The notes below the pieces were generated by a model. That model saw only the letters and a program-made list of their open reading frames with translations, did not search any database and was not told the origin of the DNA. The position numbers were made by a program, and so were the translations under genes. A stretch of 64,000 nucleotides of DNA from Thermoanaerobaculia bacterium (GTDB lineage Bacteria > Acidobacteriota > Thermoanaerobaculia > Multivoradales > JAHEKO01). Location of the stretch: NCBI GenBank assembly GCA_945787575.1, contig CALZKB010000003.1, positions 1-64,000 of the forward strand, given 5' to 3'. Of the stretch, positions 8,778 to 17,548 are shown one piece after another; the stretch's first letter is position 1; each line of letters starts with the position of its first letter.

Positions 8778-11066
8778 TCAGCCCAGCTTCAGCACCACTG
8801 CCGTCAGGTCGTCCTCCGGCCGTCGGCCAGAGCGGTGGGCTTCGACGTCCGCCAACAGGCGTTCGAGAATGCCGGCGGCCGACTCACCGCGCTTGGCGAG
8901 CTCGGCCAGTCTCGAGCCCCAGCGGTCGTAGCCGAAGGTCTCTCCGGTGGGGCCGATCGCCTCGGGAGCGCCATCGGTATAGGCCACGACCACCGCTCCC
9001 CGGCCGAGCTCGACGACCTCCTCTTCGGTGTCGTCGCTCTCGAGGGCCGTGCCCAGAGGACTCGACGATCGTCCGACCTCCCGGATGCCGTGGTCATGCA
9101 CGAGGAGCGGCGGATGACCGGAGCTGGCGACGCTCAGCCGGCGGCTGGCCGGATCCCACATCGCCATCAGAAGGGTGACCATCGAGCGCCGGGTGCGCAG
9201 GCGGCCGAAGAGGCTCCGGATCCTGGCGAGTGCCTCGGCGGGACCGACCTCGGCGCCGACGTGCTCGGTCACCGCCGCCTTGGTGAAGGCGGTGAGCACC
9301 GAGCAGGAGATGCCGTGCCCGGCAGCATCGGCGATGGCGAGCCAGATGCGGCCGGCGTCGTCTTCGAGCAGGTCTAGGAAGTCGCCGCCCACGGTGTCTG
9401 CCGGGATCATCTTCCAGGCGACCTCGGCGCCCCCCAGCTCCGCGGCCGCGCTCGTCGCCGGCAGCAGCGACAGCTGGAACTCGCGCAGCAGCTCGACCTC
9501 GCCCGCCAGACGCGCGTCGCGCTCGAGCTCCGACACATAGGCGGGCTTCACCGACTCGAGGCTGCCGTGCCGTGGCGCTCGCCGCTGCAGCACGAGACCG
9601 AGAAGAATCACGGCGACCGGCAGGCTGGCGTCGAGGAACGATCCCCAGCGCAACGGCAGCCATCTGAGGAGGATCACCGCGGTCGGCATAGAGACGGCGG
9701 TCACGCAGGCCGTCGTCAGGGCGAGCAGCCCGTGACGCGTCATCAGCCATCCGGCAGCCAGGGACACCACTATGCCCAATCCGACGCACCACCAGTGAGG
9801 CGCCGCGGGGATGGCGAAGGACCAGGCGAGGCCGCCGAGCGCCGCGCCGGCGATGGCGCCCGGCCGCCGCGCCAGCCGGCGTCCGAAGCTGATCAAAAAG
9901 GCGGTACCCGCGGCTAGCGCCAGTCCCCAGCTCAGGGGGGTCGGCAACAGCCAATACTCCGGCAAGATCAGCAGCAGACCAGCGTAGCCGCCGCCGAAGA
10001 CCTCGGCCAACCGACCGCCGCCGGCGACGATCCCCGACAGGCCCGTCCCGAAGAGAACGCCGACGACCAACGTCCGGCCGGTACTCGCGAGCGGCTTGCG
10101 GCGCACGACCCGGTCCCAGTGCTCGATCGATTCCGGCCGCGTCTCGCGCAGCTCGGCCTCGGCGACCGTCCACAGGAGGAGGATGAGCGCGCTGGTCAGC
10201 ATGTAGCTCAGGGCGAGGTTGACGTGCGAAGGCCCGGTGGGCAGGTTGCCGAAAAGGGGCAGCAGGCCGAGCAGGAGCAGCAATCCCAGAAAGCGGGTGT
10301 GGCCGAAGCCGGCGCGCCGGCGACTGAGTCGCCAAAGGAGGGTGCCGACGAGCACGACGAACACCGCGACGATCAAGTAGTAGAGAGCCTGGACGGCGAC
10401 GTTGTTCTGGACGAAGGTGAGCTGGCGCGTGAGCAAGGGGTAGGACGAAGGTTGCAGCGCGCCGATCCAGCGCGCGCTGCCGCCGAGGTAGACGTAGACG
10501 CCGGGTCGGCCCGGTCTCGCTGACGGGTAGACGTACTCCACTCCCCCACCCATACGCACAATCTCGGGCTCGGAGGCCGGCTCGCCGAGCAGCCGAGTGG
10601 CGATACCGTCGGCGAACGCGGGCCCGGCGAACGGCTGGAGACCGGCCTGGACGACCCCGTCCCAGCCGAAGGAGGCGGCCACCAAGGCGGCGTCGGAGCC
10701 GTATTCGAGCAACAGCGCACCGGGCGAGCCGTCCGGCCCCACCGCATCCCAGAATCTCACCCCGATTCGCAGCGGTGGCGCGGCGGCCAGCAGACGCAGC
10801 CGCTCCTCGTGATCCGCCACCCGTTCGTGCAGTACCCGAACGTCGGTCGCCGCCGGATAGAAGCGCGGCCCCAACGTCAACTGCGGCTCGTCCGGCTTCC
10901 CGACCCGGTAGCCGAAGCTCTCGGCGTCGGCCACGGCCCGACGGGCGACCGCCTCGGGGTCGGCCAGCACCGTCGTGGCCTCGGGCGCCCACCAAAAGCC
11001 GGCGGCCGCCGTCAGCCCGAGGCCGAAGGCGGCGACGCCGACGAAGAATCCGATTCGAGTCAGCAT
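8778..11066 (-). CDS. Membrane-bound PP2C-type (SpoIIE) serine phosphatase
   Basis: Integral membrane protein of 762 residues ending in a PP2C/SpoIIE phosphatase domain. An N-terminal anchor (FFVGVAAFGLGLTAAAGFWW) is followed by an extracytoplasmic region to about residue 215, then about eight hydrophobic helices to about residue 490. The phosphatase domain (about 530-760) keeps the metal-binding motifs: TVGGDFLDL, IADAAGHG, YTDGAPEA and EDDLTAVVL. Such proteins dephosphorylate anti-anti-sigma factors (STAS proteins) in partner-switching pathways; no STAS or anti-sigma kinase gene lies nearby, so its target is elsewhere. A second, shorter relative lies at 32370. Confidence 0.88.
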   Translation of the reverse strand: MLTRIGFFVGVAAFGLGLTAAAGFWWAPEATTVLADPEAVARRAVADAESFGYRVGKPDEPQLTLGPRFYPAATDVRVLHERVADHEERLRLLAAAPPLRIGVRFWDAVGPDGSPGALLLEYGSDAALVAASFGWDGVVQAGLQPFAGPAFADGIATRLLGEPASEPEIVRMGGGVEYVYPSARPGRPGVYVYLGGSARWIGALQPSSYPLLTRQLTFVQNNVAVQALYYLIVAVFVVLVGTLLWRLSRRRAGFGHTRFLGLLLLLGLLPLFGNLPTGPSHVNLALSYMLTSALILLLWTVAEAELRETRPESIEHWDRVVRRKPLASTGRTLVVGVLFGTGLSGIVAGGGRLAEVFGGGYAGLLLILPEYWLLPTPLSWGLALAAGTAFLISFGRRLARRPGAIAGAALGGLAWSFAIPAAPHWWCVGLGIVVSLAAGWLMTRHGLLALTTACVTAVSMPTAVILLRWLPLRWGSFLDASLPVAVILLGLVLQRRAPRHGSLESVKPAYVSELERDARLAGEVELLREFQLSLLPATSAAAELGGAEVAWKMIPADTVGGDFLDLLEDDAGRIWLAIADAAGHGISCSVLTAFTKAAVTEHVGAEVGPAEALARIRSLFGRLRTRRSMVTLLMAMWDPASRRLSVASSGHPPLLVHDHGIREVGRSSSPLGTALESDDTEEEVVELGRGAVVVAYTDGAPEAIGPTGETFGYDRWGSRLAELAKRGESAAGILERLLADVEAHRSGRRPEDDLTAVVLKLG

Positions 11067-11143
11067 GGCTAGGGGTTCTACGGTGAGGGGTGCCTATTGT
11101 TACGCAGCGTCGAGTTGGCGCCGCATTGTCCTACACTTGGCCG

Positions 11144-11905
11144 ATGCTAGAGATCGAAGACAAGGACGGCATCGAGCTTCTCCGGATCCGACATGGCAAG
11201 GCCAATACCGTGGACGCCGAGCTGCTGGAGGGAATCGAAGACGCACTCCGCGAAACCGCGGCGAGCGACGCGCGAGCGGTGGTCATGACCGGGAGCGGCA
11301 CGATCTTCTCCGCCGGTGTCGATCTTTTCAAGGTGCTCGAGGGCGGGGTCGATTACCTTCAGGCCTTTGTGCCGCTTCTCTCGAACGTCTTGCGGGAGGT
11401 GGTCGAGTTTCCCAAGCCCCTCGTCGCGGCGGTGAACGGCCACGCCATCGCCGGCGGCTGCATTCTGGCCTGCGCCTGCGACTACAAGGTGATGGCCGAG
11501 GGGACGGGTCGAGTCGGGGTGCCGGAGCTGCGGGTCGGCGTGCCGTTCCCGTCGGTGCCGCTCGAGATCGTCCGGATGGTCGTGCCGCGCCGGTACCTGC
11601 AGGAGGTGCTGCTGCTCGGTCGCACTTACGAGGGGGAAGAGGCTCGCGAGCGCGGCCTGATCGACGAGATCGTGCCCCACGACCAGCTCGAGGAGCGAGC
11701 GCTCGAGATCGCATTCGAAATGGCTACCGTCGGAGCCGAGTCCTTCAGCTTGACCAAGCGCCAACTGCGTCAGCCTCACCTGGACGCCATGGATCTGACC
11801 GGACAACTCTTCGCCGGGGAGGTCGAGACGCTCTGGAAGGCGCCCGCTTCCCATGAGGCGATCCGCGCCTACCTCGAGAAGACGGTCGGCAAGAAGCGAA
11901 GCTAG
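11144..11905 (+). CDS. Enoyl-CoA hydratase/isomerase (crotonase family)
   Basis: Crotonase-fold enzyme of 253 residues acting on acyl-CoA thioesters in the cytoplasm. The CoA-binding strand (GIELLRIRHGKANTVDAE), the first oxyanion-hole segment (TGSGTIFSAGVDL) and the second (AAVNGHAIAGGC) are all present, and PELRVGVPFP is the family's later loop. At the position where hydratases carry a catalytic Glu the sequence has Gly/Val-rich residues, so isomerase or another crotonase reaction is possible. I chose the ATG at 11144 rather than the earlier one at 11090 because homology starts at MLEIEDKDG. The neighbours are unrelated. Confidence 0.85.
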   Translation: MLEIEDKDGIELLRIRHGKANTVDAELLEGIEDALRETAASDARAVVMTGSGTIFSAGVDLFKVLEGGVDYLQAFVPLLSNVLREVVEFPKPLVAAVNGHAIAGGCILACACDYKVMAEGTGRVGVPELRVGVPFPSVPLEIVRMVVPRRYLQEVLLLGRTYEGEEARERGLIDEIVPHDQLEERALEIAFEMATVGAESFSLTKRQLRQPHLDAMDLTGQLFAGEVETLWKAPASHEAIRAYLEKTVGKKRS

Positions 11906-11931
11906 CTGACGAGATCATCGAGACCCCGTGT

Positions 11932-14587
11932 CTACGGCACGGTCACCGACCAGTCCGAAGTGTCGCCCGACTCGAAGCCGTCGGAGAAGATATCCGGCCC
12001 CCGCACGACGCTCAACCAGAACTCTCCCTGCGCCTCCGGCTGGCGTTGCCCCACTCGGATCCACAACTCTTGACCTGCTTGAACCTCGACGGTCACGGCG
12101 CCGTCGGCCGGCACGCCGGTGTCGTACAGGACGCAGGCCGTGGGATCGCTCCCCGTCATCCAGTTGTCGCTGCATCCGGCCGGCAGCTCGTTGCCCGGCG
12201 TCCCGGGGCACCCCGTATGGACCGACACGACGGTGTCGATGCCGGCGTCGATTACGCCGACGTCGTGCGAGCCGCAAGTGTTGACGCGGAGCGTGCCGCC
12301 AGCTGTCGCCGTGTGGCGGTACCAGAGGTCATCACCCGGCGGCGAGGCGCAGCTGGCCGCGCCGTCGGTTCCGGCGTGGGAGAACTGCTCGGCGTACGTG
12401 CCCTCGCCGATCTCGACTGCTCCGTCACACGTGTCGTTGCCGGCCGGTTCCTCCCCAGGTTCGCCGAGCCTCCAGACCGCAGCACCCTTCACGCCCGCGT
12501 AGAGCACGGACCCGTCCTGAGAGAGCGCGAGGGTCCTCGCGGCCTTGTGCTCCAGACCGTCGTTGATAGCCTGCCATGTCGCACCGGCGTCGACCGAAGC
12601 GTAAACCCCACTCGCGTCGTCGGCCGCGTAGACCACCTGCGTATCGTTGGGATCGACGACCACAGCGTGGGCGATGGCGTTGGGCTCCAACCCAACGCTC
12701 GAGTGGACGAACGTCTCACCGCCGTCGACGCTCTTGTAGACCGCTCCTCCTTGGGTCCCGGCGAACACGAGGGCGGGGTCCTGGGGATGGATGGCGAGGT
12801 CGAGCACCGGAAGGGAAGGCAGATCATCTCCCACCTGGCTCCAGGATGCCCCACGATCTTGCGATCTATGGAGGCCCGAGGAGTGGGTGCCAGCCAGAAC
12901 GCTGCTCGGGTCCGTCGGGTGGGCCTCTACCGTGAGCACGGCCTTGCCGTCGAGGTCGGATCCCCCCGGCCGCAGCCAGTTCTCCCCGCCGTCCTCGGAA
13001 ATGAAGACCCCCGCCCCCGGCTCGTCGCATTCGAGGGAGCTGACGCCGACCTCGTCGCGGCACAGGTCCCTGGCCGAACCCGCGTACACGACTGCCGAGT
13101 CCGCCGGCGAAAAGGCGATGCTCAAAGGGACCTTCACGCCGGTCGGGAACGACGCGAGACGCCAGCTACGGCCCTCGTCGTCGGAGATCAGAGCGGTGCC
13201 GGTCTCCCCCACGGCGGCGATGACGTGACTCGGATCAGACGGGTCGATGGCCACCGCGTTGACCTCGGTCAGTTTGACCGGTGCGCCGGGGATGAACACC
13301 TCCGCGGGTGGGTACTGCGTCCCGACCCAGTGTTCACCACCGTCCTCGCTTCCGGGACAGGAAGTTACCGCCGAGGTAGTTGTTGACGGCCACCCGCATG
13401 AGATCGTCGGGATCGCACTGGACGTCGATGGGGAACCCGGCGACGAGTCCCGGAGAGCCCCAGGTTCCGTCTTTGCGGTTGAAGCGCTGCCAGTTGAGGC
13501 CAGCGTCGTCGCTGCGGTACATGGCTTGGTAACTGCCGGCGTACACGACGTCGGGATCCGAGGTGCAGAACTCGACCACGGAGAATGCCTCCGCCTCGAG
13601 CACCCGAGTCCAGGAGGCACCACCGTCGCTGGTCCGGAACACCCCTCCGGTGTGCTCCGGACCGCGGTTGGACCAGGCGTCGCTGGAAGCCGCGGCGAGA
13701 AGAACCTGAGGATCGGTCGGACTCATGTAGAGGCTGCTGACATAAAGATCGGTCAGGCCGTTGTCGTGGTCGATCACCTGCCACGACTGGCCGCCGTCGA
13801 CCGATTTGAGGATGCCGACACCCCCTGCGATCTCCTGGTCGACGTCGGTGTTGGCAGCTTCGCGGTCGAAGATGCCGGTCGATACGTAGAGCACGTCGGG
13901 ATCTCCCGGATTGATCCAGCAGTAACGCGCCAAGTTGTCACCTCTCCAAATCTCTATCCAATTCAGCCCACCGTCGTGCGTCCGGTAGACGATGCCCATC
14001 GTCATGTCGAACAACAGTCCGAGGCGAGGGTTGCCGTCCGGAGTCCAGGCCGGGCTGCCGATCTCGCCCATGGCGTAGACCGTGTCGGATTCGATGGGAT
14101 CGACGGTGAAGCCGCGGAAGCTGAGATAGGGAACCAGAGCCGGATCGATCCCTTGACTCCTCTCGGTCCAGCTGGCACCGCCGTCGACCGACTTGAAGAT
14201 CTGGCCCGTGTTCTGAGTCCCGGCCCAGACGATGTTCGGGTCGTGCGGATCCACGGTGACGGAGAAGACCGGGATGCTGTCGCCCGCCGGACCCCATGGG
14301 ACAGACATTCCCGCGTTGCTCGGACTCCAGTTGATTCCCCGGTTCGTGCTGCGGTGCACGCCGCTCCAGGCGTCGGTCACGTACCACGTGCTCGGATCAC
14401 CGAAGTTGTATCGAACGTCGTATCCCAACCCCCCGATCGGTCCCCTGGTCAGGACCCAGGGGAGGAGGTTGAGAGCCGGCTGGCCCGCGGCGGGCGGCGA
14501 AGCGACTGCGAGCGCCGCCAAGATCGCGGCCACCGGAGCCACGAGGCGGAACCTATGTCTGGTAGGGGAATTGTCTGTGCGAAGCAT
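11932..14587 (-). CDS. Secreted sortilin/BNR propeller protein with FESGDTSDW tag (frameshifted)
   Basis: One gene of about 884 codons split by a one-base shift. The N-terminal part (from the ATG at 14587) has a signal peptide and many Asp-box/VPS10-type repeats (SVDGGASWTERS, THDGGLNWIEIW, SDDAGLNWQRF) and runs off frame at 13356. The continuation is found one base away (EDGGEHWVGTQYPP, DDEGRSWRLAS, SQDRGASWSQVG). Removing one C from the run opposite 13354-13356 restores a seamless NFLSGSEDGGEHW. After about 670 residues of propeller comes a PPC-like beta-sandwich (NDTCDGAVEIGEGTY, DDLWYRHTATAGG) and the tag IFSDGFESGDTSDWSVTVP at the stop. The start lies four bases after the stop of the cytochrome gene upstream, so both are one operon. 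A real frameshift or a sequencing error are both possible. Confidence 0.8.
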
Positions 14588-14591
14588 GGCT

Positions 14592-16328
14592 TCATCCTCC
14601 GTGAGGCTCGAGTGTCAGACCCTGACGGGCCATGACGATGTCCGGGGTGTTCCAACCCTTCTGCTCTGCCAGCTCGATGAACGTCCGACGAAACAAGAGC
14701 GTCACCTCGACGTGGCACGGTCCGCTGCCCGCGGCGAACCTGTACTCGCTCTTATCCGTCGCAAAGGCGGCGATCCGGTTGTCGTGGACGATGCGCGTGG
14801 GGTTCCAGTAGGCCGCCGTGGGAGTAACCCTCGTCCACACGTCTTGCAGAATCTTGGCAAAGCCCTTGCCCGGCTGGCCGCCGTAGTGAGCCGGCCGAGC
14901 GCGGCGGGTACCGGCCCAGCCGGGAATTCTCGGTCCAGCGATCAGGCTCAGCGGGACTCGACGATCGTCGGTCGCCCGGACCAGCAGGATCAGCTGGCGC
15001 AAGGGACTGTCCGTCGGAACGTGGTGACCGGTCTTGTCATTGGTGATCGCCACCTTGACGGTCACGTCGTCACCCTTTCGAACGGCGTCCACCCGCAGGG
15101 TCACGGCCTCGCGCAGCAGCGCCTCGGCGTCGGCACCGGGGAAAGCATGCGTCGGGATGGTCGCCGGATCGCGATCGATCCCTCCGCGCCCTGGCGCGAA
15201 ATTGTGCGTCTTTCCATCGGGCCGCATGTGGCAGTCCTGGCAGGTCTGACCGCGGGCCGCGTAGGGACTCGCCAGCCACTCGGCGAACGACTCGTAGATC
15301 GGAACGCCCCAGAAACTGGCGTCGTGACACGGCGCGCAGATCTCGCTCTGTCTCATCAGCGGAAGGTAGACGTCGGGACCGACGTCGACGTCGTCGTACG
15401 GACCGAAGAAGAGCGGTCGGTCGGGAGCGGGCCGGATCAGCTTCAAGGACAACACCCCGGGCCTGTTGGGCGGGGGCCGTCCGGTGGTCGGATCCAGGAC
15501 GACGGCCGCGATCTTGTGGCAGAAATCGCAATGGCTGCCCCGCGCGTCCACGCCCCGCACGGTGTTGGGATCGATGCCGTAGGGATCTTGCAGCGCGGCG
15601 CTGGGAACGTGGCACGTGGCGCAGTTGCCGGCAGTCTCGGGGAAATCGAGTTTGTATCCGGGCCCGTAGTAGGGAGCACCTTTGGGGGGCTTCAAAGGAA
15701 TGGAGCCGTAGTCGCGACTGTGCCATCGGCGCGTCGGCGGGCCGCGGTTGCCCGACAAGTCGGTCCCGTTGTACATGGTGAGGAAGATCGGATTTCGGGC
15801 GCCGAGGGCGTGCGCACCCGAATCCCATTGCTCGTGAACCGCGCCGTGGCAGTCGCGGCATCCCAGGACGAGCCGCTTGGCCAATGGGAAGAAAGCTTCC
15901 GACAGCGATGCTCGCGCCGCCTCGTCCAGTGCGGCTCGGAGCTTTCCTTCGTCGGGCGGCGAGCGCACGACTTCGGGAAGGATCCATTCGTAGTCGGGAT
16001 GGTCGGATACGGAGTACGGCTGCAGGGTCAGACGAAGGTCCACCTCTCCGGGTCGCGCCTCCGTTCCGGTCACGTAGTAGCCCTCCTTCCAGGCCGTTAC
16101 GCGAAGAACGGATCGCGAGCCAACGCCCTCGAGGCGGAAGCGACCGTCCGCCCCGGTCGTCTGTTCGTTGAACGTGGCTTGAACGCGGACAGTGGCTCCC
16201 CCTATCGAGCGCCCACCTGGCTCGACGACGACTCCTTCGACGAAATCATTCGCGGAGAGTGCGGGCACGACGACCGAGATCGAGAGTGCAACCGCCATCC
16301 CCACTGCAGCGCTAGGCATGGGAGCCAC
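14592..16328 (-). CDS. Secreted pentahaem cytochrome c with carboxypeptidase-regulatory-like domain
   Basis: Exported electron-transfer protein of 578 residues. A signal peptide (residues 1-26) is followed by a carboxypeptidase regulatory-like beta-sandwich (about 30-105: VEGVVVEPGGRSIGGATVRV). The rest carries five CxxCH haem-binding motifs: CRDCH, CATCH, CDFCH, CAPCH and CQDCH, as in the cytochrome c554 superfamily. The last 150 residues resemble a beta-sandwich (VTVKVAITNDKTGHHVPTDS) seen in related cytochromes. It would sit in the periplasm or outside the cell. It does not have the FESGDTSAW tag. It is directly upstream of the tagged BNR protein with a four-base gap, which suggests joint export and function. 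Confidence 0.85.
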   Translation of the reverse strand: MAPMPSAAVGMAVALSISVVVPALSANDFVEGVVVEPGGRSIGGATVRVQATFNEQTTGADGRFRLEGVGSRSVLRVTAWKEGYYVTGTEARPGEVDLRLTLQPYSVSDHPDYEWILPEVVRSPPDEGKLRAALDEAARASLSEAFFPLAKRLVLGCRDCHGAVHEQWDSGAHALGARNPIFLTMYNGTDLSGNRGPPTRRWHSRDYGSIPLKPPKGAPYYGPGYKLDFPETAGNCATCHVPSAALQDPYGIDPNTVRGVDARGSHCDFCHKIAAVVLDPTTGRPPPNRPGVLSLKLIRPAPDRPLFFGPYDDVDVGPDVYLPLMRQSEICAPCHDASFWGVPIYESFAEWLASPYAARGQTCQDCHMRPDGKTHNFAPGRGGIDRDPATIPTHAFPGADAEALLREAVTLRVDAVRKGDDVTVKVAITNDKTGHHVPTDSPLRQLILLVRATDDRRVPLSLIAGPRIPGWAGTRRARPAHYGGQPGKGFAKILQDVWTRVTPTAAYWNPTRIVHDNRIAAFATDKSEYRFAAGSGPCHVEVTLLFRRTFIELAEQKGWNTPDIVMARQGLTLEPHGG

Positions 16329-16476
16329 CTCACTTAGGTGTCAGGGGGTCTTTCCCGGGAAAGCCTTCTGTCGGAGCGTCTCCTAGACATTCATAATCGA
16401 ATGCTAGCCGCCAGACCCAAAGAGGGGGCAACGCCGCCCACCCGAAATAGTGGGCGGGGGTGCCGTCACCTGCATC

Positions 16477-16947
16477 TCAGCGGCCTGCCGCCGCGGCCGA
16501 CCCGCGCGCGACGAAGGTAGCGCTCCCGGAACCGAACATCACCCTGCACTCGACCACGTTCTGTCCCGATCGTGGGCCCAGAGTCAGCACGAGGGACCCG
16601 ATGCCTTGGGCGTCGGTCTTGGTCTCGTGAAAGAGCTTTCTGGGTCCCTTGGGGGCGGCCGGGAAGTCTCCATCACCCTCGACGACGTCCCACAAGACCA
16701 CGGCCCCGGAGACGGGCTTACCCTGCTCATCGACCACTCGGACCACGAACGGAGCGGCCAGCGGCTGCCCGACCGTCCCGGACTGGTTGTCGCCCGAGAC
16801 CATCGAGAGCTGCGTCCGACCCGGGACCCACGGATCGATCCTTATCTCGGTGGGTCCTTCGCAGGCGACGGTCGCGAAAGCCGCCGCCAGCAGGGCGATC
16901 GGCCAGAGGCCGAGCTTGAATGCGTGTCTTCGTGGTGGTTGCAGCAT
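16477..16947 (-). CDS. Putative lipoprotein with Big-1-like Ig domain
   Basis: Protein of 156 residues. Its N-terminus has a basic start, a hydrophobic core and AFATVAC, so it is probably a lipoprotein acylated at Cys 27 (the -3 residue Thr is not ideal). The rest forms one bacterial Ig-like group 1 domain, as in invasin/intimin: SGDNQSGTVGQPLAAPFVVR, DEQGKPVSGAVVLWDV and the TDAQGIGSLVLTLG strand pair. The ATG at 16945-16947 follows an AAGGAGG site and is preferred over the longer frame. It lies upstream of the cytochrome on the same strand, 150 bases away, so it may belong to the same surface-protein cluster. Confidence 0.75.
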   Translation of the reverse strand: MLQPPRRHAFKLGLWPIALLAAAFATVACEGPTEIRIDPWVPGRTQLSMVSGDNQSGTVGQPLAAPFVVRVVDEQGKPVSGAVVLWDVVEGDGDFPAAPKGPRKLFHETKTDAQGIGSLVLTLGPRSGQNVVECRVMFGSGSATFVARGSAAAAGR

Positions 16948-17548
16948 TTCATCCTCCTTCGTGGCGGATCCGCCACCGGTTTGTCCTTGTACTCGTGATA
17001 GCGAGATCGGCGTTCGACGTCCGCACCTGGGTCTTTGTTCAGATCGCCCGCGGCAACCTCGACGCCGCCGACCTGCTCTGCAACAAGACCCAGACCGCGG
17101 ACGGCAACAGCCGCAAGGTGATCTGGATCCGTCGCCTCGACACGGTCTCGATGGAGAACGCGCTTCAGGGGATCCTGGGTGCCGCCCCGTTTCCCTCGGC
17201 GGCATGTGGCCGGAAAAGGGGGGCAGCCCGGTGCTGCCCTAGACTGCCACCCGCCGTGGCTGCAGCCGGGCTGCGGGAGACTCCCGGCGGTGATGACAAC
17301 GGCGACGGCCCTGTCGGTACCACCCCGGCGAGTGGCGGTCGAACCCCCACTTTTGACCTGGGAGTTCTTACTCGGTCAGGGTTACGAACGGTCTTCGAGC
17401 TCATTGTTCCACCGTCCGTAGCGGCACGGCTCTTGGGCTCCAGCCCAATCAGGCAGGAGGGTCTTTGCGGTCGTCGGCACCGTCCGGCATCCCTTTTGCG
17501 AGAGAACCCGGGGTGAGCAGCATAAGGAGACGGTGAGAGGAGACGGCA
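16948..17548. other. 600-base gene-free stretch with structured RNA-like elements
   Basis: Divergent intergenic region between the Big-1 lipoprotein (minus) and the C25 peptidase (plus). On the plus strand about 17005-17190 there is a short coding-like run (IARGNLDAADLLCNKTQTAD) with no start or stop structure, perhaps a gene remnant. At 17216-17240 the minus strand forms GGGCAGC-loop-GCTGCCC followed by a T-rich run, and at about 17400-17500 the minus strand has a riboswitch-like arrangement. The remainder shows nothing I can interpret. Confidence 0.4.
17216..17240 (-). terminator. Candidate intrinsic terminator on the minus strand
   Basis: Read on the minus strand, a seven-base stem GGGCAGC/GCTGCCC with a five-base loop is followed by CCCTTTTCC. 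It lies in the leader of the Big-1 lipoprotein, between that gene and a degenerate riboswitch-like stretch further upstream, so it could serve as an expression platform. The T-tract is only four bases. Confidence 0.35.

Noticed and set aside
11932-13623. Separate gene for the second half of the BNR protein
   Set aside because: Its first 80 residues have no homology-like pattern and no signal peptide; the true N-terminal half lies one base out of frame in the adjacent frame.
14232-16337. 701-codon open frame on the plus strand
   Set aside because: It is antisense to the pentahaem cytochrome and to the start of the BNR gene, whose CxxCH and Asp-box motifs are clear; long antisense frames are common in high-GC DNA.
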